64,000 nucleotides of DNA from Sisyra terminalis (taxonomy: Eukaryota > Arthropoda > Insecta > Neuroptera > Sisyridae). The position numbers were made by a program, and so were the translations under genes. Shown here piece after piece: positions 9,880 through 21,729 of the stretch (its first letter is position 1; each line of letters starts with the position of its first letter). The DNA lies in contig OY292278.1 of the NCBI GenBank assembly GCA_958496175.1, forward strand, positions 36,332,001-36,396,000. Direction: 5' to 3'. Below the pieces are notes generated by a model that saw nothing but the letters and a program-made list of their open reading frames with translations, had not been told where the DNA came from and did no database searches.

Positions 9880-10998
9880 TCAACTCTAAATAATATATCA
9901 AGAGTAATTAATCAAATTGAAAAATTGTGAAAAACGTGTTACTTAAAAACTACTGTATAATGAAAAAGCTTTGCAATACTTAATAATATTTAACTTTTTG
10001 GTGAATTTAAATTAATTATATTCTTAGAACACAGTAAATTTTTAAGAAAACACAGAAGATTTTCAAAGCTTAAAAGCAACACTTCATTATAAGAGCTTTT
10101 GATCAAAAACAAAGATTAGATTTTCAATTTAAAAAAACCACACTAATTAAATGAGTTTTTTTTTTATTTTCACGAGATTTCACGGTGAAAAGCTTTTTTA
10201 TTTCTATCACGAATTTTGCGATGAGGAATGCTATTTGATTTGCGTAGGAGCTTTTTAAGTTAACGAAGTTTCACGCAATGTCAAGTTTACGAAAAGTTGA
10301 TTTATCAAAAAAGATATAAAACTTTTTACCTTTTTAAATAAGTTTTATTCAGTTATAAGTATAAAATTTGTTATATTGATCTATTAAATGATTAGTTGTA
10401 ATAACTTATAAATACCAAATTGTAATTGAAAGCCCCGCTTTAATAATACACTGTAGGTCATATTGATATATTAAATAAACCGAAAATTCATTTGCTTATT
10501 TTATGTTGGCCTCTAATTTGGCTTATTAATAATATTATTTTACTGATTACAATCGATCGAAGAGGTAATTCATGTTATTACGAAATTCAATGAAGTGGAA
10601 CGCCAATATTATGAATTTACATCAATATTGTTTTATTCTACCCACCATGCCTACAAATACTTATAAACTCGTTCGCAACCACCAATTTTATGATAATCAA
10701 AAATATTTTGAATTTTCCTTTTATTCATTTGCATACAAATCATTTCAAATAAATAATTGGGTAAATAAGCCATCACAAAAGTTATTTCGTGAATTCTAAA
10801 ACAAACCTACAGCTGTGTTATCTTTAAATTCCTATTTTAAATTTTATTGTTAACTTCGCGTACTAATTCCAAAATTAATATTGATTTATTCCAATTTGAT
10901 TCCATTTATAATTAAAGTAGGTTAAAAGCTTGTTATTGTTTGTTGGTTAATCTTCAGTTACTTAATCGACCGATATTTTGTCAACCGAAATCGGATTG
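9880..10998. other. AT-rich DNA with repeated AAAAGCTT-type words
   Basis: Contains many copies of GAGCTTTT/AAAAGCTT between 9870 and 10330, suggesting a decayed tandem or dispersed repeat without a definable unit. A 75-codon plus-strand frame (10572-10799) has no coding character or splice context and is rejected. Nothing else seen. Confidence 0.4.
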
Positions 10999-11011
10999 TG
11001 TATATAACGTA

Positions 11012-12051
11012 CTAGCTGATCCCCGCAACTTCATCTGCGTAACGAAGGTGTAGATTATATTTTCTTTTTAGGTTTGCTATTTGTAGTGGTATGTGAAAAT
11101 TTTTATTTTTCTTATTTGTTTTACGAAAAACATAATCATACTTAAAAACACTGCTTTGTCGACTTTAAAGAGACACATTATATCAACTGTTGCTTAGAAT
11201 AAAATAGTTGTATGTAATAATCAATTAATTTTCAAAAAATATTTATAAATATCTAAAAAGAGTATGTTCAATTGCGTATACCTTCGGTAGGCATACCTAC
11301 CGTGAACCAAATAATCCATAAATCAATCAGTATCTATACATAAATAAAAAATATCGTCAAGTTCAATAAAATCGGTCTAAATTATGACTAAAAAAAGTCG
11401 AAAGTTATCAAAATACTCGCGTCAAAATAACAGTAGTTAAGAGTCTAGATTTTTGAATATTAGTTGGAATCCCATCTCACTGTTTCGATTCCCGAATGAA
11501 CCTTTTTCCAAAAACAATTTTGTAAAAAAAAGTCTAATGTAAGATTCGAATCCACGTCTCTTTTATTGTGAGCATAAGAATGTCAGATACGTAAGCGAAT
11601 GCGCTATGAACGTATAATTAATCCCAAAGTATAAATAAAAGAGCTTTTATAGCGGTGGCATTTATATATATTTTTTAAAATGAAAAAACACTTATTGTGA
11701 CATAACTATAATAGTTAGACATATACTGTCGCTCTATTTTTTGTAGATAATGATATGTTCTACAAAATCGTATTACATTATTTTGTTCTATAACCAATAG
11801 TTTTCGCAGCGCACGCGATAAAAGAATGTTTTTTGGTATTTTTTTTCAGACCTTGGGTTACATTATTGGAGTTTTAGTATAGATCCTTAACTTTTTTGAA
11901 AATTTAATATAGCCTATGTTCCCCGGAAATAGTGTAGCTTCCCAACAGTGAATTAATTTTTCAAATCGGTCAAGTAGTTTCGGAGCCTATTCAAAGCAAA
12001 CAAACAATCAAATCTTTTCTCTTTATAATAATAGATATATATGTATATACT
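11012..12051 (+). mobile_element. Interspersed retroposed repeat, family A copy 2 with target duplication
   Basis: Same termini as copy 1, ending ATAATAATAGAT plus a short (AT)-rich tail. It is flanked by the 13-bp direct repeat TGTATATAACGTA (10999-11011 and 12052-12064). Variable-length target duplication with a simple-sequence tail is the mark of target-primed, LINE-driven insertion. The middle (about 11390-11620) carries a segment absent from copy 1, including GATTCGAATCC and CACTGTTTCGATTCCCGAA. Part of that segment recurs in copy 3. Confidence 0.82.
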
Positions 12052-12064
12052 TGTATATAACGTA

Positions 12065-12392
12065 TTTAATACCAAATAGCCGCAACTCTTCTTTCTTCTT
12101 CAGATGGTACAAATCGCTTATTTCAATCCAACAATTATGTTCTAATAATAAGCTTTGGTAATTATAACCCTCCAGCGTGTGATTATCGATACTTTATTTC
12201 AATTAGAAAACTTTCAAGCGCCGCAGACGATGATTCTTTGAGTTAATAACTTTGAAAAGTAATTTTGAACAAGAAATTTTTAAAAAAAATCAAATTAATA
12301 TTACATTATTTTTATTGGCTTCTATATTTTAAATTGAAATTATATATAATTTCGTCTGAAATCTTATAGAAAATAAGCATGGATCGATGGTA
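12065..12392. other. No recognisable feature
   Basis: AT-rich DNA between the family A copy and the 550-bp tandem duplication; nothing seen. Confidence 0.5.
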
Positions 12393-13430
12393 CTAATGGA
12401 GGCTAAAAGTTGGTAAGAACATTGAAAATTTTGAAATTTATATTTACCTTCAATTCATAATAACACTAGGAAATATATAAAAATCTTTTCTCGGAATATA
12501 TTGCAATAAAATTCCACCATATCAGTAAAAGCTCAAATGATTCCAAGTTGAGTTATTATTAAGCGTAATAACACTACCAAAAGATTAATTTGGCTAATTT
12601 TGGGCACTGAAAACAAAAGCTTTGTCAACATGAGACAATAATTAAGGCTCGTAACGGGAAAAGTTTCATTATTTTTGAGTTAATCGATTTTTACAAGCCC
12701 TAGAGTAGCTAATTTTAGTTTAGGAGTTAAAAAGCGACAATAAATAACTAATAAAAAAATCATTTTAATTAGAGAATTTTTAATTTAATGCTGTAGTTTA
12801 ACCATTAGAACATAAAAAAGGGAGGAAGCTTTAAAAAAAAAATATGGAAATTTAAAAGTTCTTTAAATTTGTTATTGAGTGAATATTTTTTAAAGATAAT
12901 TTCATTTTTAAAAGAAAATATTAATTTAAATCTTATAAGGGTATTACTGGAGGTTTAAACTTCGTTAAACATTGAAAATTTTGAAATTTATAGAAGTCTT
13001 TAATTTAAAATTACACTGACAAATATATAAAAATCTTTTTTCGAAATATTTTTCACTAAAATTCCAGCCAAATAATAAAAGCTCAAAAGTTCCAAGGTTG
13101 ATTTATCTATGCCTCATATTACTACCAAAAGATTGATTTGGCTAATTTTGGGCATTGAAAACAATAGCTTTGTCAAAAGTGTTTAAAATAGTTTAGTTTC
13201 ATAATGGGAAAATTTTCAGTATCTCTCAGTTTACAGATTTTCATAAACCCTAGAGTCACTCTCGTCTTTAGTATTTAAAAAGCGACAGTAAAGAAATATT
13301 AAAAAATAATTTATTTAGAGAATTTTTATTTTCTTGCAGTAGTTTAACCACTAGTACTTAAAAAGGGAAGGAGCTTTATGAAAAATTATGAAAATATAAA
13401 AGCTCCTTACGTTTCTTATTGTGTAACTGT
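12393..13430. repeat. Tandem duplication, about 550-bp period
   Basis: Two direct copies about 550 bp apart (for example ACATTGAAAATTTTGAAATT at 12419 and 12970). Shared blocks are CTACCAAAAGATT.ATTTGGC, TAATTTTGGGCA, CCCTAGAGT(A/C)(G/A)CT, TTAAAAAGCGACA.TAAA and GTAGTTTAACCA. The CCCTAGAGTC..AAAGCGA part resembles the 3' half of SINE family B, so each unit probably includes an old SINE tail. Confidence 0.78.
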
Positions 13431-14740
13431 TGCTTAAAGAAAATATCATATTGAAAAGAAAAGAAAACTTGAGATCTTATGGCAATATTCATTTCATAAA
13501 TAAATGAACATAATTTTTTTTTCCTTAAAATAAAATATCGATAATTGTGCAACAATTTTAATTAACTTTTTCGAATGATAGATGTCAGAACAAAATAATT
13601 ATATTTCATCTATAATTATATAATCAAATGCAAATCGAGGGTGAAATGAAAAGCTTGAACTAATTACTACCAATAATTGAAAATGATGTTATAAATAACC
13701 TAAAGAAAAATAATTAAAGCTTCCAAGTGTTTATTTGTGGATAAATAGGCCAACCTCAGAATCTCTGAAGCAATATTTATGTGGTTTTGCCTACTAAATA
13801 GAATGATACACCAGAAAAATTTGGGAAAAAAATTAGAATATTTGATATTAAATAATGAAAACAAATATTATAGAGTCGATTTAGTATAGCATGATATTGA
13901 ATCGCAACTCAAATATCTTAAATTTGATTAAATAACTTAAGGACAATTTGTGATATTCTTAAAATATTAATTTATAAATTTTAATTTAATTATACGAGAC
14001 TTGACAACAAACCGTGAGGAATTATTTGATTACTATCATAGAAAGTTGTTAAATTAAAATAACATAAACTTGAACCTTGGAAATAAGAAACTTGAATCTA
14101 CTGACAAAAAAGCTCCTTTAAGTTAATGTAAGTACTACAAAATTAAAGATTTACAAATGTGTATCTTTTAACAGATATTGAATTTGAAATTTCAATAACA
14201 AATTCTTATTTCTTATGATTAAAGCGTAAAACTGCATTGGTCAGATGCAATATTGGTATGAGAAACAAGAAAAATAAGATTCTAGAGAGTTTTGAAACGT
14301 AAGGTTGTAAAGGAACGGAAAAATTCAAATATGTTAGATTGATTCAAAAATGAAAAAGTATTAACATAAGTTCATAAAATAGAAAAAAAGCAATCATTTA
14401 TAATAAGACAAGAAACAAAATTTTAAGACGACTCAAATTCTAGAGAGCTTACAATTGGAATCATAATGGAAATCATAGAAAAGAATCAATAATGGATTCC
14501 TTGTTCTTGAAATTTCTTGCAAGGAAAAAGCAAGACGGAAACACATACAATCACATGAAAATGAAATAGTCTTCTAATATTTTTTCCTTGTCTAAAAATT
14601 TTTAACTCGATAGTAACTACATTACTAAAAATGTTTAGGTGAAATGTAGGATGATCAAATTAGTATTATATATTTTCCACCCATTATAGCTTTCATATAT
14701 GGTTTCTTAGATTATCTCCAAAATTGGTATTTATTTCCAT
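13431..14740. other. No recognisable gene
   Basis: AT-rich sequence with scattered AAGCTCC words; no open frame, tRNA or recognised element. Confidence 0.5.
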
Positions 14741-14749
14741 TGTTGATTG

Positions 14750-15815
14750 AAAAAGCCCAGTTGAAAGTCGCACAGTTATACGGCGTTTAGAAATCGTAAA
14801 AACTTATTTTAAAAGCAATAAATCTGTTCCGGCGTTTTGCACGTTACCTTTTTATGGTCAACATAATCGAACTAAAGAATATACTACTCGTAATAAAATT
14901 TTAAAAAAATGAGATCCATTAAGAATTAGTTGTAATGTTAAAAAGCCTAAAAACGTCAATTTATTGCAGAAAATATCGGGGTTATGAGCCAAAATGTGGA
15001 TGAAAATCGAAGACAAGCAATTCGAAGTCGTTCTCAAGAACATGGATTTTCTTGTGGCACTATTTGGAAAATTAAAGGCGATTCAAATTCATGTGTCTCA
15101 AGAACTTAAATCAAATGACCTTTTATTGTGTAGAAATTTTAGAGATTGAATTTTAGAGCAACTTGTGAAAGATCCATTTTTTTTATAAAAAAATCATATT
15201 CAGTGAGGAAGAGCTTTTGAGGTAAATGGTTTAGTAAAAAAGCACAACTGTTGTATTAGGAGTAAAAACAATCTACAAGTTGTACAAGAAACACCTTTAC
15301 AGCCGAAAAAATGAAACAGTTTGGTGTGGCTTATAGTTTGAAGTTCTAATTGAACCATATTTTTTGAGATTAGAAATGATATTACAGTTTCCATTAATAG
15401 AAATTCTATAGACACTTGATTAAAAATTTTCTGTGGCATAAATTCAATAATTTCAACTAAAAAGATTTATGGTTTCAACAAGATGGTGCAACATGCCGTA
15501 CATCTCATACTATACGCAATTTATTGAGAGGAAAGTTCAATAACAGAATAATTTACAAAAATCCTGATGTAAACTGGCCTCCCCGATCCTGCAAAATAAT
15601 TTTTTTGAACTTTGGACTTTGGATAATTGTTAAGTGATTGGTTCATTCCAATAAACCAAAAACAATCGACGAGCTTAAAACTAACATTGTTTGTGTTATT
15701 GCTAAAACAAGTGCAGATTTATGTGAAAATTGGTGTTCCAGATTCAACCATTTCAAAAAACTTGGAATCTTATTATTGTCTAAAAGATAGCAAAAAAATG
15801 ATGATATCTTAAAAA
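14750..15815 (+). pseudogene. Tc1/mariner (IS630) transposase relic
   Basis: Plus-strand translation with shifts gives the order of an insect IS630/Tc1-type transposase. Near 14790-14830 an N-terminal helix (EIVKTYFKSNKSV) fits the HTH region. Near 14960-15080 ENIGVMSQNVDENRRQAIRS and SQEHGFSCGTIWKI give the second HTH. Near 15190 IIFSEEE is the decayed first catalytic motif (IIFSDEAHF). Near 15310 comes TVWCGL, near 15475 WFQQDGATC (second catalytic Asp), and near 15572 DVNWPPRSC followed by a decayed TPLDFFLW-like tail. Many stops interrupt it, so it is a dead copy. Terminal inverted repeats were not located. An opposite-strand frame at 15200-15439 is a shadow. Confidence 0.82.
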
Positions 15816-16050
15816 ATTTAAGCTCTGTTACAAATTAAAAATATATAGCTTTTATTTAATCATTCTATATTATAACATTACAATTGCATAAAAAGCTTTC
15901 GAACTAAAACTCAATTAAATATAGACTCGAGTTATGTATTCTTATAGTCTAATAATATCTTATAAAATTTAAGCTCTGTAACAAATTAAAAATATATAGC
16001 TTTTATTTAATCATTATAACTTATAAAATTGTAATTTTACAACGAGCTTT
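15813..16050. repeat. Tandem duplication, 151-bp period
   Basis: The block AAATTTAAGCTCTGT(T/A)ACAAATTAAAAATATATAGCTTTTATTTAATCATT occurs at about 15816 and again 151 bp later. It lies just 3' of the transposase relic and may include that element's 3' end. Confidence 0.7.
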
Positions 16051-16222
16051 TTATAGTTTTTATAGTTTGATATTATTATTCTAGAAGCCAAAATATCAAT
16101 CATTCTTGGCAAAGATATTTTAAGAATATTTACCATATCGAATTTAGGTTATAAATTTTTAACATTCGCTAGATTTTCTTATTTAAACAAAAATACTTCG
16201 TTGTATTTTTGTACCACGAGAC

Positions 16223-16531
16223 CAGGGGTGCTCAACACGCAGGCCGCATGCGGCCCACAATACTTTCCCTTTTAGTCCAAAGTAATTTAGTTTACTATTT
16301 TTTGAATAAAAAAATTCATTTAAGTACGCAATTTTGTATTTTTTTTGACAATAATTATTGCAATTATTAATTATTATGGTGTTTTTTATCATCCAGATTT
16401 TACCGGTGTAATTACAGTTACAAAATAATGGCTATAAAGATTGCCAAAAAATATTCATGTTTATGTGGTCCAATTTTTTTTAAAGCAAAATTTTATATGG
16501 CCCAAAGGGCTTAAACGGTTAAGCACCCTTG
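16223..16531. mobile_element. hAT-like MITE, about 309 bp
   Basis: Left end CAGGGGTGCTCAACACGC and right end GGTTAAGCACCCTTG are imperfect inverted termini, with GGCCGCATGCGGCCC just inside the left end. Both are typical of hAT-derived MITEs (CAGGGGTGxxCAA ends, GCGGCC interior). The 8-bp flanks no longer match. No transposase sequence is present. The 69-codon minus-strand frame through it is spurious. Confidence 0.7.
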
Positions 16532-17940
16532 ATGTAGATGAATTTAATAGTAATAAATTTTTGCGTACGTAATATTTAATCCAGAAGAATGCGTGAGTAC
16601 TAGCTAGCAAAAAAGATATATAAAATTGCTAAATATGATCATTTTTTATATTATATAATATAGATTATTTTTACCATTAATGAGATTTATCCTTTTATTT
16701 ATTATACAATATACAGTGTATTCTGGAATCCCATGTAATTTTAAAGAAAGAAAAGTTATACTAAATATTTTTTTTGTAAAGCGAAGATTTACTTTTTAAT
16801 CAAATAAAATTAATTATGTACAAAGAATTTACAATAGCTACAAGAAAAATAAATTTCCGTAAAAAATTTAGGCTAAATTGAATATCAGCTCATTAATATT
16901 AGATCTGGGTCTCTGTAAATGATCATGCGAAAACATAATATAAAGTTTGTTTGAAGAAATTTTCAATTATTCGTAGCAAAAAATTAATTTATTTTTAATG
17001 TTCCAAACACAAACACTTTATGGAAAGAATTAATAAAGCCAATATTATCTATAGTATAACAATTTTAATTAAAGTTTGAATTAATAGTAATCTTTTTGTT
17101 TCAATTAATTTTTCGATTACTTTTTCATTGGAGTTTTGAATAAATAATTACATAAGAAAAACTGATTAAAGAAAATGGGGAGAAGACGTTGTTCCTTCTG
17201 TATTAATATTTATTTAACTTCTTACGTTTTCATGGCGTATCTTGTTCTATTTTTCCATCCGAAAATTTACACAAGTCGACTCAAATATATTACGTTTTAT
17301 GATCTATGTCACGATAATATTTTTTTATTAATGCTAATCTCTAGAACGAGACGACGAAACGTTAACGAACGGAAGAAAATGGAGAAAAATCGAGGCATAC
17401 GGAGGAAGCGGAGATGCTGTTTACTTTGGAAAATATGAAAAATGTGGGAATTAGTGTGGAGTGTGAGCTGGTAGCAAATAAGAGACCGGGCAGATACTAA
17501 TGCGGAAAAACAATGAGAAAAGTAGATACAACGTGGAGATAACACGAGAATGGGTGAAGATGACATTTTTCAGAACCTTGACATTTTCTGGTGGTCGTTT
17601 TTTTGGTCTATGAATTTTTAATGGTTGTGAATTTCGTTGGAAGATTCTAGGGGGAAATTGGATGATTCGATTGTCTGCTTAAAAAAATTCTAAGATTTTT
17701 TGTAGAGAATATGAGAAAAATGGTTTAAGTATAAATTTTCTAAGAATTCAAATATATTTATGAAGCGAATAAATGCGAAGCACAATTTGTAGCCATTATT
17801 TTTGTGTTGAAGGCAAAACTTTTGATTGGAATTTGTAAAATAAAAACACGACATCTAGTGAAAAAGTATAAAAGTGTTACTTATTAGAAGATAAGTTTTT
17901 AAAGTCATTCTTCTTGATAAGAATACAAATAATGAATTTG
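16532..17940. other. No convincing gene
   Basis: AT-rich DNA. Overlapping frames on both strands at 17175-17566 lie in a slightly GC-richer stretch (17340-17550, purine-rich on the plus strand) but have no splice-site or start context pointing to a gene. A purine-rich cis element is possible. Confidence 0.4.
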
Positions 17941-17994
17941 GTAAATGAAAAAGATAACTCAGGTTATTTAAGATCGTTTTTATTTGATGTTTTT

Positions 17995-19290
17995 CAAAAA
18001 CTTAAGTAAAAGCTGAAATTTTATAAATTTTAAAAAATTATCCTGTGTGATAAGTTCGAATAAAGTTGGCACATAATAAACTTTTGCTTATCTTCAGGAC
18101 ATTGTGTTCTCGACAAAAAAAATCGTATTTTCCGAAGTCTTAAATAACTAGAATGAAGAATTCTTTTATATTTTTGTATGCTCTCTCATTTTAAAAGACT
18201 TGAGTCCAGTAAATCCCATTGTTTTACACTTTAAAACAAAGCTCACATTAAAGCATTAATTGAGCTACACATTAAAGCTCATTTTCTATTTGATCTCAGT
18301 AAGTCCAAAGTAAATATTTGATAAACTCGATCCAATGTTTTGATGTTAAATGTAATTTTTAACAAAAGTACCTATGACTGATTTTTTTATTGTATATGCT
18401 TAAAATATCAATTACTTCTTATAGTATGTAGTAGTTATCAAATTCCATAATAGATGATAAATCTCAGATCTCAGCTTTTATTAAATGAAGAAGATAACTC
18501 AGGTTATTTAAGATCGTTTTTATTTGATGTTTTTAATTTTCAAATTAGCTACGTTTCGTTACGTATCGTAACTTCATCAAGCTTCTTGAATCACAGAAAA
18601 TATTTAAGTTTCAGTTCAAACTCAATAACTTTTTTTTTAATTTTATTTTTTTATTGAGTTTGAACTGAAATTTAAATATTTTCTGTGATTCAGGAAGCTT
18701 GATGAAGTTACGTTACGTAACGAAACGTAGCTAATTTGAAAATTAAAAACATCAAATAAAAACGATCTTAAATAACCTGAGTTGTCATCTTCATTTAATC
18801 AAAGTTGAGATTTGAGATTTATCATCTATTATGGAATTTTATAACTACTACATACTTTAATAAGTTAATGATATTTTAATCATATACAATAATTAGTAAT
18901 AGGTACTTTTGTCAAAAATCATATTTAACATCAAAACATTGGATCGAGTTTACCAAGTATGAATCTTGGATTTACTGAGATCAATTGGAAAATGAGCTTT
19001 AATGTGTAGCTCAATTAATGCTTTAATGTGAGCTTTAATTTTAATGTGTTGTATGATGGGACTTACTGGATTCAAGTCGTTGTAAATGGAAGAACATACA
19101 AAAATACAAAAGAATTTTTCATTCTAGTTATTTAAGATTTCGGAAAAAACGGAAAATACGATTTTTTTTTGTCGAGAATACAATGTCCTAAAGATAAGCA
19201 ATAGTTTGTTATGTACCATCTTTATTCGAACTTATCACACAGGATAATTTTTTAAAATTTACAAAATTTCAGCTTTTACTAAAGTTTTTG
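17995..19290. repeat. Giant palindrome (about 635-bp arms, 22-nt loop)
   Basis: Arm 1 (17995-18628) and arm 2 (18651-19290) are reverse complements with scattered mismatches and small indels. The inner ends read ACTCAATAA / TTATTGAGT and the outer ends CAAAAACTTAAGTAAAAGCTG / its complement. A 50-bp stretch of arm 1 (about 18483-18534, AACTCAGGTTATTTAAGATC) is also present directly outside arm 1 (about 17944-17993), but not beyond arm 2. The 67-codon frame at 18454-18657 runs through the centre and is not a gene. The structure fits a foldback element. Confidence 0.88.
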
Positions 19291-19299
19291 AACTTTTCT

Positions 19300-21660
19300 T
19301 AAGCCTTTGCATGCACTACAGCTTAGCAAAATAAAGAAAGATCATAATGACGAAAGATTTTTTTTTCGGTGTAGGAAAATTGAAATATTTATATTTCCAT
19401 ATGGTTTCATTTAACAATTTTTAAAATAAATTTAAACATTTTAGCACTTTCTATACAGAAATAAGTAGAAACTAGAAACATATCAAACAACTACACATTT
19501 ACATTTGCCAAGAAACCATGAATAAAAAAGAATTAAAACACATCTTCTAAACAAAATATTATCCGGAAGATAGAGACAACATTCGTATTTATATCAAAGA
19601 ATATTAAAGTGTGTAGGATTACTGTGGTAAGTTTATCTAGCAGATATATTTTTACCTATCAATCAAATAATCAATCTATCTACAAGTGAAAATACCGGCC
19701 ATAAGTAAAATAAAATTCAAAAGTACTAGGATGCAGAAAATTTGGGACTACCAAAAAAAGCAGAGAGCTTAAAGAAAATTTCGATCTTGACTACAACGCC
19801 ATCTATTCTCAGAATAGATCATTGATGAATTATTACCGGGTGAAAATTGGATAGCAAATTTTTTTGGCAAACATATTCTAAAAACTTTCTTAACTTTTAA
19901 ACGTTAAAGTACTAGTTTTAAATAAAATCAAACTTTATACTTTTTTTATGAAGATCCAATGATAAAATTATAGCTATGTCGAAGTAGAATCCAATAAGAA
20001 TAAATGTCAATGATTTTTTCTCGATTTGTTGAGGAATTTAACACGAAGTCGTTAATATTAAAGTAACAATCAACGAATTCTCGAAGTTTCAAAAAAAAAT
20101 AAACTATCTGTGGTTGGAGTCTCGAGATTACCACTAGTAATTATTTTTTTCCAAGACAATTATTGTTCTATATATTATTCATCAGAAAAAATAAATTATT
20201 ACAATTCATCCCTTTTTCTCTTCTGTACCAATCTCAAAAACAGCTGGAGGGAGTTCCAGTCGCCGCATCCACAGCTAAATCCCGACATTTTTGAGTTTAA
20301 ATACCGAACCACATTATGATAAATTAAACAAAGCAAAACCGGTTTTCAAGCCTTTTAAATCTCCATCTAAAGCCAACTTCCACAATAAATTAAATAGCAA
20401 AAAAATCGTGATGATCTTTTTATAGACTTAGCCAACAGAAAATTTTGACTTTACAACTTAAAAATTTTTAAGATAACTGAAAATTTTGGAACTGTTAATA
20501 TCTTGTAAACTTGTAAACTAAAACCAAAGACATATACCCAAAAAAGGAAACAATTAGAACGATTAGCCGTTTTTTTAGTTGGTAAATTCACGCGTTTGAT
20601 AGTCATTTACGGCTATTCAACTCGAAAATTTAGCCGTCTCATTGTTTCATTTATCATCTTTGCTTTACAATTACACTCATTACTTCCCAGATTAAACTAC
20701 AATTACACATAGATTAGTTTACAATCGCACAAAGAAGTCCCATACGAAAATGTTTTGTGAACTCAAAACGAATTATGCCACACGATTTCTGATCAATTTT
20801 ATTGTTCGAAAATAGGGAGTTGCCTCACCAAGGATTACCTCAATCGTTTTTTTTTCAACATTTATTGAGTTTTATATCATAAAATAACACGTGGAATTAT
20901 TTTTACTTCGAACAAAAGCCGCTGGGGGCTTTTGCCAAGCGTGCTTTGTTGAATAAAAATGCCTTTTCCAATAACAATAGGCCGATGGTGTGGGCGAAAA
21001 CTAAAAGGTTATAAAAACAATTCTAATATGTATAAGTGTTGCTTTTTTATCTTAGTAATTTTAATAAAATATTGGCTTCTTTATTTCATAATGCTCTGTA
21101 CATTTTTAAATTTTTAATCGAATTAATTAATTAAAACGCAAATAAACTTAAATTTATGATGTCTAAGATGAGAAAAATTACCAAAATTAAAATAAAATTA
21201 CATTTAAATAATAAAATTAAGTGAATAATCAAAATAATGTTCCAAATACAACTCACATTGTCCTTTGAACTCCAAAAGTCATAATTCTCACAAATAAGTG
21301 TTGCTTCATGGTGTTTTTGTCCCAATTATTATATAGGTACTTCCTAGGTTCTAATAATCCAGTAACATGTGTTTAATCCAGAAACAACTAATGAGGACAA
21401 AATTAATTTGGGATTTTCCAATTGGATTTTTCGTTCGCTACATTGAAGTTGGAGCTTTTCTGACTGATTTTTCTATGGATGCTTTTTTTGGAAAAGTAAC
21501 AAATTTTTGTAAAGCGTAACTTTTCTTTGGAAAATTTCAATACAAGTCCTTGATAAATTTGAAATTCCAGGCATAGAATTTTGTGTCGATATTCCTGAGC
21601 AAATAATTATTAATTTCCATTAATAATTACTTTTTCTTCCACTATCATAGTTCATATTTG
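19300..21660. other. No gene; AT-rich with one possible conserved block
   Basis: Nothing definable except a less AT-rich stretch at 20565-20720 and a small hairpin at 20917-20937 (CAAAAGCC..GGCTTTTG). Frames at 19946-20319 and 21131-21325 are unsupported. Confidence 0.4.
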
Positions 21661-21673
21661 TCAAGACTAATAC

Positions 21674-21719
21674 CTCATTTGACTATGGAGTGTGAAAAAG
21701 TACTCCGTAGTCAAATGAG
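21674..21719. repeat. Short near-perfect hairpin (18-bp arms)
   Basis: CTCATTTGACTATGGAGT (21674-21691) pairs with ACTCCGTAGTCAAATGAG (21702-21719) around a 10-nt loop, with one mismatch that is a G-U pair if transcribed. It is shorter than a usual pre-miRNA and may be a collapsed MITE. Confidence 0.75.
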
Positions 21720-21729
21720 ATATTGAAAA

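Noticed and set aside
10572..10799. 75-codon plus-strand frame
   Set aside because: Composition is Asn/Phe/Tyr-rich as expected from AT-rich noise; no upstream promoter or splice signals and no family.
18454..18657. 67-codon frame across the palindrome centre
   Set aside because: Entirely within foldback arms; the same sequence exists in reverse in the other arm.
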